This document shows, piece after piece, positions 24,913 through 35,039 of a stretch of 64,000 nt of DNA. The stretch's first letter is position 1. Each line of letters opens with the position of its first letter. The translations under genes and the position numbers were made by a program. Source of the stretch: Methylophilus sp. 5 (GTDB lineage: Bacteria; Pseudomonadota; Gammaproteobacteria; Burkholderiales; Methylophilaceae); the NCBI RefSeq assembly GCF_000515275.1, contig NZ_KI911560.1, positions 1,550,001 to 1,614,000 of the forward strand, written 5' to 3'. The notes under the pieces were generated by a model. It was not told the origin of the DNA and did not search any database. It worked only from the letters and a program-made list of their open reading frames with translations.

Positions 24913-25947
24913 TCATGGGGTGCGAACCACATCTTCTGTATGAATAGGCTGTGAGGCCTGCATCACTAAAGCATATGAGAGTTTGGCAAAGGTTTTAAAT
25001 ACCATCACCAGACCCACTGGTTCATCGGGTAGCTGAATCGTGACCGGATGCTTGGGGTCGGACTCGGGGTCAATCATGCTGACACCTTTGCGTAGCACAG
25101 ACAACACATGGCCGCGCTCAACGCCTTGCTCTTCACCTCGATTAAGCACTACGACGCGGCCATACCCTGTTTCGTTAATGCCTTCACTCACTCGCGCAAT
25201 CTGGCCTTCAATCTGCATGTCAGGCGCATGTGGGATGTAAGCCGGGTTGAGGCTGTCTTCCACGGCGATCAGCTTGTCTTTAAGGGCAATTTCTTCTTTG
25301 GCCTGGGTGATGGTTAACGTGGCTGGCTGGCCTGGGCGTGAGAGTTTGGCTTCCCCCAGGTAATGCGCTTCGTTGCCTAAAATTTCACCATTTTCCGGGT
25401 TTTTGACTGGCTCACCCTCGCGGTAAATGGCCCAGACTGATCTATCCGACTCTGGCAAACCCTGCACGTAAATATGCGTGCCGGGGCTCAATATTTCACG
25501 TTCTTCCTGTGCGGCAATAATTCTCGGTGCCGCTTTCAGGTCTTCTGGCGAAATCAGCATTGGTTTGCTTAAGAATGGCAGAATGGTGTTAGGTTGGATG
25601 GCAGGAATCGCATCGCCTTTAATCGGCGTCACAATTACACCCGGCTCCAGCGTGACCGATTCGCGCACCAGTTTTAACACCGGCTTGCCGCTGCTGGTGT
25701 CGAGTACAATCACATCGCCCGGGTAAATCCAGTGCGGGTTTTTGATGTGCTCGCGGTTAAGTTGCCAGATTTGTGGCCATTGCCATGGGTTTTTGAGAAA
25801 CTTGGAAGAAATGTCCCACAGCGTATCGCCTTTGACCACCACGTGGCGATCTGGATGTTGCGGACGTAAAGGAATTTCTTCGGCATGCGCCAACAAGCTG
25901 CTACAAGCCAGCGCAAGCAAGGTTATAATTTGAACAATTTTGGTCAT
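24913..25947 (-). CDS. secreted LysM domain protein
   Basis: The 344-residue protein has a signal peptide (TKIVQIITLLALACSSLLAHA) and one LysM domain at about residues 35-85 (HVVVKGDTLWDISSKFLKNPWQWPQIWQLN, IKNPHWIYPGDVIVL) that binds peptidoglycan. The rest is a conserved region found in proteins encoded upstream of dprA in betaproteobacteria (GTHIYVQGL, LGEAKLSRPGQPATL, GEEQGVERGHVLSV), reminiscent of outer-membrane or FlgT-like modules; function unknown. The ATG at 25947 was preferred because it starts a proper signal peptide. It is divergent from def. Confidence 0.87.
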   Translation of the reverse strand: MTKIVQIITLLALACSSLLAHAEEIPLRPQHPDRHVVVKGDTLWDISSKFLKNPWQWPQIWQLNREHIKNPHWIYPGDVIVLDTSSGKPVLKLVRESVTLEPGVIVTPIKGDAIPAIQPNTILPFLSKPMLISPEDLKAAPRIIAAQEEREILSPGTHIYVQGLPESDRSVWAIYREGEPVKNPENGEILGNEAHYLGEAKLSRPGQPATLTITQAKEEIALKDKLIAVEDSLNPAYIPHAPDMQIEGQIARVSEGINETGYGRVVVLNRGEEQGVERGHVLSVLRKGVSMIDPESDPKHPVTIQLPDEPVGLVMVFKTFAKLSYALVMQASQPIHTEDVVRTP

Positions 25948-26116
25948 GTGGCGTCTCTGTAATATGCAGCACAAAAGGATGGGCAGCACCAACGGTGCGC
26001 AGCATCTGCGCAATGTCGACCAATCTAGCATGGGTTTAAAGTTCTTATCAAGGTGAAAAAGCGGGCGTTTTACCCTGTTTTCCCTCAAACTATTTGAATG
26101 GAAAGATTTGTAGAGC

Positions 26117-26632
26117 ATGGCACTACTTCCAATTTTGCAATATCCTGACCCGCGCTTGCACACGGTGGCTAAGCGAGTACAGGTATTTGATGCCGCATTG
26201 CAGCAGCTGGTGAGCGATATGGCCGAGACCATGTATGATGCGCCGGGCATCGGGCTGGCTGCCACGCAGGTCGATCAGCACATTCAGTTGATTGTGATTG
26301 ATTTAAGCAAAGAAAAAAATGATTTGCTGGTGCTGATTAATCCTAAAATCATTGCCGAGGCGGGTAGCCAGGATTACGAAGAAGGGTGTTTGTCGGTGCC
26401 TGGTGTGTATGAGAATGTGACGCGGGCCGAGTTCATCACGGTAGAGGCGCAGGACGCCACCGGTAAAACATATAAGCTGGATGCCGATGGCCTGCTCAGT
26501 GTCTGTATTCAGCATGAAATGGATCACCTCAAAGGCAAGGTATTTGTTGAGTATCTGTCAACGCTCAAACGTAACCGTATCCGCAGCAAAATGGTCAAAC
26601 ACGCGCGCGAAATCGAACGCAATAGTTATTAG
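26117..26632 (+). CDS. def: peptide deformylase
   Basis: The metalloenzyme (171 residues) removes the formyl group from nascent chains. All three motifs are intact: GIGLAATQV (~45), EEGCLSVP (Cys90) and QHEMDHLKG (His133, Glu134, His137) for the Fe/Zn site. It starts [15 protein letters not shown] as usual. fmt follows after 15 bases; the pair adds and removes the formyl group and is often coexpressed. Confidence 0.98.
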   Translation: MALLPILQYPDPRLHTVAKRVQVFDAALQQLVSDMAETMYDAPGIGLAATQVDQHIQLIVIDLSKEKNDLLVLINPKIIAEAGSQDYEEGCLSVPGVYENVTRAEFITVEAQDATGKTYKLDADGLLSVCIQHEMDHLKGKVFVEYLSTLKRNRIRSKMVKHAREIERNSY

Positions 26633-26647
26633 TCACAGGGGATTTGC

Positions 26648-27568
26648 ATGCGAATTATTTATGCCGGAACCCCGGAGTTTGCCGTGCCTGCTTTGCAGGG
26701 CTTGATTGATGCTGGCCATGAGATTGTCATGGTATTAACCCAGCCAGACCGCCCGGCTGGCCGTGGCATGCAGCTAAAAGCCAGCCCGGTCAAACAGCTG
26801 GCCCTGCAACATGGCTTACGGGTGTTTCAGCCGGAGAGCCTCAAACCTGCAGAAGTACAGGCAGAGGTCGCTGCGGTGAATGCCGATGTCATGATAGTGG
26901 CGGCTTATGGCCTGATTATCCCGACTGCCGTACTGAATATCCCCAAGCGTGGCTGTTACAACATTCATGGCTCATTGCTGCCGCGTTGGCGCGGTGCGGC
27001 ACCAATTCATAGAGCCATCCTGGCTGGCGATGCCGAAACGGGCGTCACCATTATGGAGGTGGTGCCTAAGCTGGATGCAGGCAATATGGTCAGTAAATGG
27101 GCGGTTGCTATTACCGAGGCCGACACCACCCAAAGCCTGCATGATGCGATTAGCCGTGAAGGTGCGCGTTTAATGGTGGAAGCCATGCACATATTGCAAA
27201 GCACAGGCGAGCTCCGTTCTGAAGTACAGGATGAGTCATTGGTCACCTATGCGCACAAATTGGAGAAATCCGAATCTGCCATAGACTGGACACTCTCTGC
27301 GCAGCAACTGTCACGTCAGGTGCGTGCGTTTAATCCTTTTCCGGTGGCGACTGCCAAGTTTAAACAGCAAGTGTGCAAAGTATGGTTTGCGCAGTCTGCG
27401 ACTGGCCAGGGCCGGCCTGGTACTGTGCTGGAAACACAGCCATTGCGAGTCGCTTGTGGCGACGGCGTGCTGGAGGTTCTCGAATTGCAAATGCCGGGTG
27501 GTAAGCGGCAAACAGCGCAGCAGTTTGTGCAAGGGCAGCATGTGCAGGTGGGCGACCAGTTTTCTTAA
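26648..27568 (+). CDS. fmt: methionyl-tRNA formyltransferase
   Basis: The enzyme (306 residues) formylates initiator Met-tRNA with 10-formyl-THF. Motifs are MRIIYAGTPEFAVPAL, QPDRPAGRGM, VVAAYGLIIP, NIHGSLLPRWRGAAPIHRAILAGD with the catalytic Asn-His-Asp set, TGVTIMEVVPKLDAGNM, then a C-terminal OB-fold domain (FNPFPVA onward). It follows def with CAGGGGA before its ATG. Confidence 0.98.
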   Translation: MRIIYAGTPEFAVPALQGLIDAGHEIVMVLTQPDRPAGRGMQLKASPVKQLALQHGLRVFQPESLKPAEVQAEVAAVNADVMIVAAYGLIIPTAVLNIPKRGCYNIHGSLLPRWRGAAPIHRAILAGDAETGVTIMEVVPKLDAGNMVSKWAVAITEADTTQSLHDAISREGARLMVEAMHILQSTGELRSEVQDESLVTYAHKLEKSESAIDWTLSAQQLSRQVRAFNPFPVATAKFKQQVCKVWFAQSATGQGRPGTVLETQPLRVACGDGVLEVLELQMPGGKRQTAQQFVQGQHVQVGDQFS

Positions 27569-27709
27569 GCAGGCTGGTTACATTTCACGCGCTTTTCACT
27601 GGCCCCCCGGTTCGCTCAACGATTCGGTATTTGCTCGCGCAGCCATTGAAAAACCACTGTCATCACCGCATATTAAGATGGCAGTCTATTAAGTATTCAA
27701 GGAGTATGT

Positions 27710-28582
27710 ATGTTAGGTAACTGGACCAAAACCTTTGTGCTGATGGCAGCCATTACGGCCCTGTTTGTGGCTGTTGGCGGGGCGCTGGGTGGCCAGGGTG
27801 GTATGTTAATCGCTTTGTTACTGGCGGGCGGCATGAACTTTTATGCCTACTGGTTTAGTGACCAGGCGGTGTTAAAGATGTATGGCGCGGTTGAAATTAA
27901 CGCTGACAATAATTTTGGTAATGGCCAGTTTCGCAATTACTACAATATGATTAAAGAGTTGGCTGAGCGCGCCGAGCTACCAATGCCGCGTGTATTTGTG
28001 ATGAACGAAAGCCAGCCGAATGCCTTTGCGACGGGCCGCAACCCGGAGCATGCAGCCGTAGCAGCCACCACTGGCATCATGCAGATTTTAAGTGAGCGCG
28101 AGTTGCGCGGCGTGATGGCGCATGAGCTGGCACACGTGAAAAATCGCGATACGCTGATTTCGACTATCTCAGCCACGGTGGCCGGCGCTATCTCATCCAT
28201 TGCACAATTTGGCCTGATGTTTGGCGGCGGCCACCGTGATGGTGAAGACAGGCCTAACCCGATGATCGGTATTCTGATCATGGTGCTAGCGCCGTTGGCG
28301 GCTTCGTTGATTCAAATGGCGATTTCGCGCTCGCGTGAGTATGAAGCAGACCGCATGGGCGCGGATATTAGCCGTGACCCGAAAGCGCTGGCGGCCGCGC
28401 TGGAAAAAATCCATCATTACGCACACCAGATCCCGAACATGACGGCTGAGCAACACCCTGAAACCGGCCAGATGATGATTATTAATCCATTGTCTGGCGC
28501 TGACCTCAAGGGCTTGTTTAGCACTCACCCGCAAACAGAGGAGCGTATTCGTCGCTTGTTGGCACTCGCCAACCAATATTAA
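27710..28582 (+). CDS. htpX: membrane zinc protease HtpX
   Basis: The M48 family inner-membrane protease (290 residues) degrades misfolded membrane proteins. It has two N-terminal helices ([22 protein letters not shown] and [18 protein letters not shown]), [15 protein letters not shown], the zinc motif [10 protein letters not shown] (~137-141) with a distal Glu in [10 protein letters not shown], and two further helices in between. Length is normal. GGAG precedes ATG. A terminator follows, so it is a separate unit from rsmB. Confidence 0.96.
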   Translation: MLGNWTKTFVLMAAITALFVAVGGALGGQGGMLIALLLAGGMNFYAYWFSDQAVLKMYGAVEINADNNFGNGQFRNYYNMIKELAERAELPMPRVFVMNESQPNAFATGRNPEHAAVAATTGIMQILSERELRGVMAHELAHVKNRDTLISTISATVAGAISSIAQFGLMFGGGHRDGEDRPNPMIGILIMVLAPLAASLIQMAISRSREYEADRMGADISRDPKALAAALEKIHHYAHQIPNMTAEQHPETGQMMIINPLSGADLKGLFSTHPQTEERIRRLLALANQY

Positions 28583-28607
28583 GCGCAGATGTGTTGAAGT
28601 TTAAAAA

Positions 28608-28631
28608 GGCTTTCTGGTGAAAGCCTTTTTT
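28608..28631 (+). terminator. intrinsic terminator after htpX
   Basis: GGCTTTC-TGGT-GAAAGCC followed by six Ts, 25 bases after the htpX stop. Confidence 0.9.
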
Positions 28632-28702
28632 ATTGCGCGCGTTTTTCACTGTGTAATTGGGGCGCATCAAGTAGAATAGCTTTTTTTGCCCAGAGATCAT
28701 CG

Positions 28703-29992
28703 TTGCAAGTTGCCCAATTAATCGCCGCGCATGCGGTGGCCGAAGTGTTGGCCGGACATAACCTGACTGTTTCCATGCCCAAGGCGCTGCGCAAGGTCAA
28801 ATCGGCCACGCCGCAACAGCAAGCAGCCGCGCAGGATTATAGCTATCTCACGCTGCGTTTTTATGCAGAGGCGGCTGCTTATCTTAAAGCGTTGACGCCT
28901 AAACCGGTTACCGATGATCGTGTGTCTGCCTTGTTGCTGGTTGCGTTGTCACAACTACTACATAGTGCCGATGATGATTTTACCGTGGTTAATCAGGCGG
29001 TAGAGGCGGCGGGTAAAACCGGCCAGCGGTGGGCTAAAAGTTTGGTCAATGCGGTGTTACGTAATTTTTTGCGTCAGCGCGAGGCGTTAAAGCCGCTTAT
29101 GATGCAGCGCGAAGAGGTGCAGTTTAACTACCCGCAATGGTGGATAGACACGCTGAAGCAACAATATCCGCAGCAATGGCAAGCCATTTTAGACATAGGC
29201 AACAGCCACCCGCCGATGACCTTGCGCGTCAACCTGCGCAAGACAGATGTGGCAGGGTATATGCAGCTACTGGAGGCGGCCGACATTCAGGTGAGCCACT
29301 TGGGCGGCACCGCTATTCAGTTGCAACAACCGTTGCCAGTATACAAACTGCCCAATTTTGAGGCAGGCTGGGTCAGTGTGCAGGACGCAGGGGCGCAATG
29401 GGCAGCACCGTTGCTGGATTTACAGCCAGGCATGCGTGTGCTTGATGCCTGCAGCGCGCCAGGCGGTAAAACTTGCCACCTGCTGGAGGCGAGTGACATT
29501 GAGTTGCTGTCACTGGATGTGGAAACTGAGCGTTTGCGGCGTGTGCATGAAAACTTGCAGCGCTTAGGGTTGCAAGCGCAAGTTATCACCGGCAACGCCG
29601 CTCAGGCTGACTGGTTTGATGGCCACTTGTTTGACCGTATTCTGGCCGATGTGCCTTGTAGCGCGTCGGGGATTGTGCGCCGCCATGTTGATATGAAGTG
29701 GTTGCGCAGGCCGCAGGATTTGGCCGTATTTGCCCGTACACAGCAGGAAATTTTATCGAATTTGTGGCAAATGCTGGCAAAAGGCGGTAAATTGCTCTAC
29801 GTGACTTGCTCAATATTCCAACAAGAAAACGAAATGCAAATTCAACAATTTTTATCCACGCACACCGATGCGACAAGGTTGCCGCTCGCTTTTGATGTGA
29901 CGACATTGCCTTGTCAAGCGCAGGTTGGCGGCCAATTGTTGCCCACCGCTGCGCATGACGGATTGTTTTATGCACTTTTGCAAAAACATTAA
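28703..29992 (+). CDS. rsmB: 16S rRNA m5C967 methyltransferase RsmB
   Basis: The protein (429 residues) has an N-terminal NusB-like RNA-binding domain (to ~150; ending VNAVLRNFLRQRE) and a Rossmann methyltransferase domain: VQDAGAQWAAPLLDLQPGMRVLDACSAPGGKT, DVETERLRRVHENLQRLG, DRILADVPCSASG with one catalytic Cys and LLYVTCSIFQQENE with the other. The start is TTG with AGAG upstream; no in-frame ATG precedes, and QVAQLIAAHAV matches the family N-terminus. It overlaps the next gene by 23 bases and heads the rsmB-DUF4390-ntrY-ntrX run. Confidence 0.95.
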   Translation: MQVAQLIAAHAVAEVLAGHNLTVSMPKALRKVKSATPQQQAAAQDYSYLTLRFYAEAAAYLKALTPKPVTDDRVSALLLVALSQLLHSADDDFTVVNQAVEAAGKTGQRWAKSLVNAVLRNFLRQREALKPLMMQREEVQFNYPQWWIDTLKQQYPQQWQAILDIGNSHPPMTLRVNLRKTDVAGYMQLLEAADIQVSHLGGTAIQLQQPLPVYKLPNFEAGWVSVQDAGAQWAAPLLDLQPGMRVLDACSAPGGKTCHLLEASDIELLSLDVETERLRRVHENLQRLGLQAQVITGNAAQADWFDGHLFDRILADVPCSASGIVRRHVDMKWLRRPQDLAVFARTQQEILSNLWQMLAKGGKLLYVTCSIFQQENEMQIQQFLSTHTDATRLPLAFDVTTLPCQAQVGGQLLPTAAHDGLFYALLQKH

Positions 29993-30545
29993 TCGCTGGT
30001 TATGCATAGGATTCTTGCTCAGCCTGACGACTTGGGTGGTGATGGCTGGTGGCAATCATGCGCATATTCGTGGTGCAGAACTGGTGTTGCGCGATGAAAT
30101 GTGGACACTGGATGCCGATCTTGATCTCCAGTTTGGGCGCGCGCTGGAAGAGGCACTCAGTAAAGGCGTTGCGCTCACCTTTTTGTACGAGTTTCAAATC
30201 GTCAAACCACTTAAATACTGGTTTGATGACGAAGTGGTGACTGAGCGTCGTGCCGTGACTCTTAACTACCATGCGCTCACCAAACAATATCTGCTCAATT
30301 ACCCGCAACAACAAAAAGTGTTTGATAGCCTGGGTGAAGCCAGGCGCGAGCTGGGCTTGATTCATGACTGGCGGCTGGTGCCACATGCCACCCTCGAAAA
30401 AAACCAACCCTACCAGGCTGCGCTCAAAATGCATCTGGATACCAGCAAACTGCCCAAAGCACTGCAATTAGATGCATTAGGTGAAAGTGACTGGGAGCTG
30501 GTCACGCCCACGTTTAGCTGGTGGGTGAAGGAAACACTGCGCTAG
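29970..30545 (+). CDS. DUF4390 secreted protein
   Basis: The 191-residue protein has an N-terminal signal or anchor ([21 protein letters not shown]) and the DUF4390 domain ([44 protein letters not shown] end). Function is unknown; it is conserved between rsmB and ntrY in betaproteobacteria. The start at 29970 was chosen because it directly precedes the hydrophobic segment and lies inside the end of rsmB, which suggests translational coupling. Four bases separate it from ntrY. Confidence 0.88.
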   Translation: MHFCKNINRWLCIGFLLSLTTWVVMAGGNHAHIRGAELVLRDEMWTLDADLDLQFGRALEEALSKGVALTFLYEFQIVKPLKYWFDDEVVTERRAVTLNYHALTKQYLLNYPQQQKVFDSLGEARRELGLIHDWRLVPHATLEKNQPYQAALKMHLDTSKLPKALQLDALGESDWELVTPTFSWWVKETLR

Positions 30546-30549
30546 CGTT

Positions 30550-32712
30550 ATGCGTTATGTCTTGATTTTGTCTATTGCGCTGGCAGCAGCCCTGCTTTAT
30601 CTGCTGTCGCTCGCCAGTGCCAATACCGCCATTAGCGGCGACTATTACCTGGTCTTGCTCTATATCAATGCCGGTCTGGCGGTGCTGCTGCTGGGCGTCA
30701 TTGCTTATCAGTTACGCCATCTTTATCGCACCACCAAAACCAAGCAGGTTGGCAGCAAACTCAATTTCAGGCTGCTGGTCACGTTTGCGCTGATGGCGCT
30801 GATTCCCGGCATGATTGTGTATCTGGTGTCGGTGAATTTTCTGTCGCGCTCCATTGAGTCCTGGTTTAACGTCAAGGTTGAGTCTGCGCTGGACGGCGGC
30901 CTGAGTCTTGGCCAGCGTGCACTGGATATTATGCTGGGCGACCTGAAAGAAAAAGCGCAAAGCATGGCCGTTTCCGTGTCGCTGCAGCCGGCCCGCTCAC
31001 ACTATAGCCAGATCAACGATTTGCGCGAAAAAGCAGGCATCCAGGACGCAGCTTTACTCAGTGCGCAAGGGGCCATTTTGGCTGTGAGTAGCTCGGACCC
31101 CAGCAGCTTTTTGCCCGAGTTGCCTTCGGTGCCTCAGCTGCGTCAGGCCAGAACGGGTGTCTACGGAAAAATCGAGCCGATTCCGGGTAAAGGCCTCTAT
31201 ATGCGGGTGCTGACCCCAGTGGAAACCCTGGGCATTACTGGTGAAATGCGCATCTTGCAATTGATGCAGCCAGTGCCAAAGGCGCTATCGAATACCGCCG
31301 AATCAGTGCAAGACGTTTATCGCGAATATCAAACGCTGTCTTACAGCCGTCAGTCATTAAAAGATATTTTCATGCTGACGCTGACCATGATTTTATTGCT
31401 CTCCATGCTCGGTGCATTGACCATTGCTTTTGCGCTGAGTCGCCGCATGGCGCAACCGCTGACCGTGCTGGCAGAAGGCACGCGCCTGATTGCCAGCGGC
31501 GATTATTCACAGCAATTGCCTTCGTTTGGTAAAGATGAGCTGAGTGTGCTGGTGAAGTCGTTTAACAGCATGACGCGGCAACTGCAGGAGGCAAAAAATG
31601 CCTCCGAGCAAAGCCGTCAGCACGTCGAGTCTGCGCGCGCTTACCTGGAGGCGATTCTGTCGCATTTAAGCTCGGGTGTAATGACCATTAATGAGCGCGC
31701 AGAGTTGCGCGTGTATAACCTGGCGGCGACTAATATTCTGGGAATTTCGCTGGTCGGTTTTAAAAACAAGATTTTTACCGAAGTGGCGGCAGAAAAAAAA
31801 TATCTCAGCCCGTTTACTGAGCTGGTGATGCAGCATTACGAAGACACTTTGCAGTTTGACCATCATGAACGGCACCTGACCAGCCAGATCGACATTGAAG
31901 GTGTGCACGGGTCGCAGATTCTTATGTTGCGCGTCACGCGATTGCCAGAAGGCGCGGGGCATGGGCTGGTGGTGGTGTTTGATGATGTGACCGCGATGGC
32001 GCAGGCACAACGCGATGCGGCCTGGGCCGAGGTTGCCAGGCGGCTCGCGCACGAGATTAAAAATCCGCTGACACCAATACAATTGTCGGCAGAGCGCCTG
32101 CAGCTTAAATTGCAGGACAAACTCGATAGCAAAGACGCCGAGATGTTGTTTAAGGCCACAGACACTATCGTCAATCAGGTGCAGGCCATGAAAAACATGG
32201 TCAACGAGTTTAGTGAATATGCCAGAACCCCGGCGGTACAGTTGGTAAAACTGGATTTAAATGCTTTAATTCGTGATGTTAGCCGCTTGTATAACGCCTC
32301 GGCAGTTAAGCTGGTATTTGCCTTACATGAGCAACTGCCGGACATTTATGCCGATGCGACCATGATGCGGCAGATTTTGCACAACTTGCTGCAAAATGCG
32401 CAGGATGCATTGACGCAAGTGGCTGAGCCGCACATTGTTATCTTGACCGATTATGATGGCGAGCGTATAAAATTGACAGTGACCGATAACGGCAGTGGTT
32501 TTCCAACCGATGTGATGGCAAGGGTGTTTGAACCCTATGTCACCACCAAGTCTCACGGCACCGGGTTGGGGTTGGCCATTGTGAAAAAAATGATAGAAGA
32601 GCAGCGTGGACAGATTCGCATAGACAATCTGCCACAAGGGGGCGCCAGCGTCACCATCAGCTTGCCGGTAGATAAACAACAACAGCGTCGGCGCGTTGAG
32701 CGCATCGTGTAA
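30550..32712 (+). CDS. ntrY: NtrY-like sensor histidine kinase
   Basis: The 720-residue protein has membrane helices near residues 3-25, 36-58 and 77-100, a periplasmic sensor part to ~275, another helix ([20 protein letters not shown]), a HAMP domain, a PAS domain (~360-480), the H-box [21 protein letters not shown] with the phosphorylated His, and an ATPase domain ([32 protein letters not shown]). This is the NtrY architecture, tied to nitrogen, redox or envelope control depending on species. The response regulator follows after nine bases. Confidence 0.93.
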   Translation: MRYVLILSIALAAALLYLLSLASANTAISGDYYLVLLYINAGLAVLLLGVIAYQLRHLYRTTKTKQVGSKLNFRLLVTFALMALIPGMIVYLVSVNFLSRSIESWFNVKVESALDGGLSLGQRALDIMLGDLKEKAQSMAVSVSLQPARSHYSQINDLREKAGIQDAALLSAQGAILAVSSSDPSSFLPELPSVPQLRQARTGVYGKIEPIPGKGLYMRVLTPVETLGITGEMRILQLMQPVPKALSNTAESVQDVYREYQTLSYSRQSLKDIFMLTLTMILLLSMLGALTIAFALSRRMAQPLTVLAEGTRLIASGDYSQQLPSFGKDELSVLVKSFNSMTRQLQEAKNASEQSRQHVESARAYLEAILSHLSSGVMTINERAELRVYNLAATNILGISLVGFKNKIFTEVAAEKKYLSPFTELVMQHYEDTLQFDHHERHLTSQIDIEGVHGSQILMLRVTRLPEGAGHGLVVVFDDVTAMAQAQRDAAWAEVARRLAHEIKNPLTPIQLSAERLQLKLQDKLDSKDAEMLFKATDTIVNQVQAMKNMVNEFSEYARTPAVQLVKLDLNALIRDVSRLYNASAVKLVFALHEQLPDIYADATMMRQILHNLLQNAQDALTQVAEPHIVILTDYDGERIKLTVTDNGSGFPTDVMARVFEPYVTTKSHGTGLGLAIVKKMIEEQRGQIRIDNLPQGGASVTISLPVDKQQQRRRVERIV

Positions 32713-32721
32713 GGAAGTACC

Positions 32722-33984
32722 ATGGCTTCACGTAATATTTTGGTGGTCGATGACGAGATAGGCATCCGGGAGTTGTTGAGCGACATCTTGCGAGATGAAG
32801 GGCACATCGTACGCTTGGCGGAGAACGCACAAGTGGCCAGGGACGAGCGCCTCAAATTGCGCCCGGATCTGGTTTTGCTGGACATCTGGATGCCGGATTG
32901 CGATGGCATCAGCTTGCTCAAAGAGTGGGCGAATGCCGGCTTGCTAACCATGCCGGTGATTATGATGTCAGGGCATGGCACGATTGATACAGCCGTTGAG
33001 GCAACACGTTTGGGTGCGTTTGATTTTCTCGAAAAACCCATCGCGCTGCAAAAACTGCTCAAAACCGTGACTGCGGCCATTAAGCACACCGAGCACCTCG
33101 CGCATACCGAGATTAATCTATCCAGCTTTGGCAAAAGCGCGGTGATTCAGGAGCTCAAGCAACGCCTTGAACAACTGGCCCGGCATAAAAATACCTTGTT
33201 TCTGATTGGCAAAAAAGGCGGCAGCGTGCCTTTATGCGCTAAATTTTTGCGACCGCACAATACGCCGTGGGTTGCGCTCACCGAGTATGAAAAATTAGTC
33301 ACTGCGCCGATGGAGATTTTGGAGCAGGCGCGCGAAGGCGTAGTGTTTGTCGACGAAGTGACCAAGCTGGGTAAAACCGAACAAAAAGGCTTGAGCCTGG
33401 TCATTAACAAGTCTGAAAAATACGGTGTGCGCGTCATTTGTGCCAGTGAGCATGGCCTGCCGCAATTAATTGAAAAGGCCATGCTGGAGCAGTCCTTGCT
33501 GCAAACGCTGGCTGGTGCAGCGGTCAAAGTGCCTTGCCTGGATGAGCACAAAGAAGATATTCCTGACCTGGTGAATGCGATGGCTACCCTGATGGTGGAA
33601 GCCAGCAAAATTGACTATAAATCGTTTGATATTGCGGCCTTGAATGCCATGCGCAATGCCGATTGGCCGGGTGACCTGGATGAACTTGAGTCCGTGGTGC
33701 AAAACCTACTGATGACCAGTCTTGCCGAAGTCATCACGCAGGCAGATGTGCAACGGGTGTTAGCCAATTTTCAAGGCCAAACTGCCGCGTCGGCCGAGCA
33801 GCATATGCCGCTCAATCTCGACCAGCCCTTACGTGAAGCGCGTGACGAATTTGAACGTTTTTATTTTCAGTATCACATGCGGCTGGTGAAAAATAATATG
33901 AGCCGCCTGTCAGAAATCTCCGGTTTGGAGCGCACGCATTTGTACCGTAAACTCAAGCAGCTGGGCATTAAAATCAAAGGTTAA
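32722..33984 (+). CDS. ntrX: NtrX-like response regulator with degenerate AAA+ domain
   Basis: The 420-residue protein has an intact receiver (DDE at 10-12, phospho-acceptor Asp54 in LLDIWMPDCDG, MSGHG and EKP), a central region that aligns with sigma54-activator AAA+ domains, and a Fis-type helix-turn-helix (NMSRLSEISGLERTHLYRKLKQLGI). The AAA+ part is degenerate: the Walker A position reads LIGKKGGSVPLCAK with no GxxGxGK[ST], there is no GAFTGA loop, and the arginine-finger stretch reads EQSLLQTLAG. GVVFVDEV and DWPGDLDELESVVQNL remain. It probably binds DNA but cannot open sigma54 promoters. Confidence 0.9.
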   Translation: MASRNILVVDDEIGIRELLSDILRDEGHIVRLAENAQVARDERLKLRPDLVLLDIWMPDCDGISLLKEWANAGLLTMPVIMMSGHGTIDTAVEATRLGAFDFLEKPIALQKLLKTVTAAIKHTEHLAHTEINLSSFGKSAVIQELKQRLEQLARHKNTLFLIGKKGGSVPLCAKFLRPHNTPWVALTEYEKLVTAPMEILEQAREGVVFVDEVTKLGKTEQKGLSLVINKSEKYGVRVICASEHGLPQLIEKAMLEQSLLQTLAGAAVKVPCLDEHKEDIPDLVNAMATLMVEASKIDYKSFDIAALNAMRNADWPGDLDELESVVQNLLMTSLAEVITQADVQRVLANFQGQTAASAEQHMPLNLDQPLREARDEFERFYFQYHMRLVKNNMSRLSEISGLERTHLYRKLKQLGIKIKG

Positions 33985-34000
33985 TGCCGTTGGCACAAAC

Positions 34001-34033
34001 AAAAAAAGCCGGGCAATTGCACCGGCTTTTTTT
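34001..34033. terminator. bidirectional terminator between ntrX and doxX-like gene
   Basis: Seven As, GCCGG, a loop containing GCAATTGC, CCGGC and seven Ts; it lies between convergent genes and serves both. Confidence 0.93.
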
Positions 34034-34052
34034 ACGAGCAAAGCACGAAAAA

Positions 34053-34433
34053 TTATTTGCGGCGGTTATCCAGGCTGCAAGCTGTGTCAGGATAAATGCT
34101 CAGCAGCCACATGCCGCCGGCAATGCCCATATAGGCAAAAAATGCGTCCAGGGATGCCTGTGCCAGAATCAATGCCATAAATGCTGCCAGCACACCGAGT
34201 ACACGCGCTGACAGTCTGGTTTTAAAGCCGATAATCAGCAGCAGGCCAAACACAAACTGTACCAGGATCAGCAAGGGAGCAAACACCGCTGGCAAACCAA
34301 ACTGGCCCAACGTCATCTGATATTGCAAGTAGCCGTCAGGCGTATTCAAAATCGCCATCAACTTTAAAATTACCACCCCGAAAAACACCAGCCCCAGCAA
34401 AATTCTGGCCGCCGCAGTTTGAAAACGACACAT
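34053..34433 (-). CDS. DoxX family membrane protein
   Basis: The 126-residue protein has four predicted membrane helices with the DoxX pattern (AARILLGLVFFGVVILKLMAI, FGLPAVFAPLLILVQFVFGLLLIIGFKTRLSARVLGVLAAFMAL). DoxX-type proteins are subunits or relatives of quinone-linked membrane complexes; function here is unknown. It stands alone, convergent with ntrX and divergent from the GNAT gene. Confidence 0.85.
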   Translation of the reverse strand: MCRFQTAAARILLGLVFFGVVILKLMAILNTPDGYLQYQMTLGQFGLPAVFAPLLILVQFVFGLLLIIGFKTRLSARVLGVLAAFMALILAQASLDAFFAYMGIAGGMWLLSIYPDTACSLDNRRK

Positions 34434-34551
34434 AGCTTTTCCTCAAATCCTGTTTTAATAAAGCACGTATGATGCCTGTGGCCACGGTCAATTGCAATAT
34501 AGGCGCAGTTGCAATGCAGGTACAATGAGCGGATTTGATCCGGAGCAGGGC

Positions 34552-34992
34552 ATGTCCGTCCAAGGTATTCAACTCAATATCCATGCACTGAATATGCATC
34601 ATCTCTTGTGGGCAGAGTGCCGCAATATTCGGCAACGCGTTTTTATAGACGAGCAACAGGTGCCGGTTGCGCTAGAGTGGGACGCTGCCGATGCAACAGC
34701 GATCCATTTGCTGGCCTGCCAGGGCGATCTGCCACTTGCCTGCGCCAGGGTCTTGCCGGATGGGCATATTGGCCGTATGGCAGTGCTGGCGGAGTGGCGT
34801 GGGCAGGGCGTGGGTGAGGCGCTGTTGTTGCAGGCGATACAGGTCTGTCGTCAGCTGGAGGTCACACATGCGCGCTTATCGGCGCAAATGCATGCCGTGG
34901 GTTTTTATCAGCAAACCGGCTTTGAAATCTGCGGCGAGCCTTACAGTGATGCCGATATATTACATATTGATATGCAACTTGAACTGGTATAA
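34552..34992 (+). CDS. GNAT family N-acetyltransferase (ElaA/YjcF-like)
   Basis: The 146-residue protein carries the GNAT core: an N-terminal WAECRNIRQRVFIDEQQVP as in ElaA/YjcF-type members, ACARVLPDGHIGRMAVLAEWRGQGVGEALLLQAI for acetyl-CoA binding, and HAVGFYQQTGFEICGEPY. Substrate unknown. The ATG at 34552 has GGAG eight bases upstream and fits the family; a longer frame starting at 34492 is less likely. It lies 47 bases upstream of the Fae-like gene. Confidence 0.9.
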   Translation: MSVQGIQLNIHALNMHHLLWAECRNIRQRVFIDEQQVPVALEWDAADATAIHLLACQGDLPLACARVLPDGHIGRMAVLAEWRGQGVGEALLLQAIQVCRQLEVTHARLSAQMHAVGFYQQTGFEICGEPYSDADILHIDMQLELV

Positions 34993-35039
34993 TTGCGGCT
35001 TCAGTTTTTCTCAAACTTGCAGACATCAAAGGAATTCTC

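Noticed and set aside
34336..34656. 106-residue minus-strand frame overlapping doxX-like and GNAT genes
   Set aside because: Overlaps two well-supported genes and has no recognisable family pattern.
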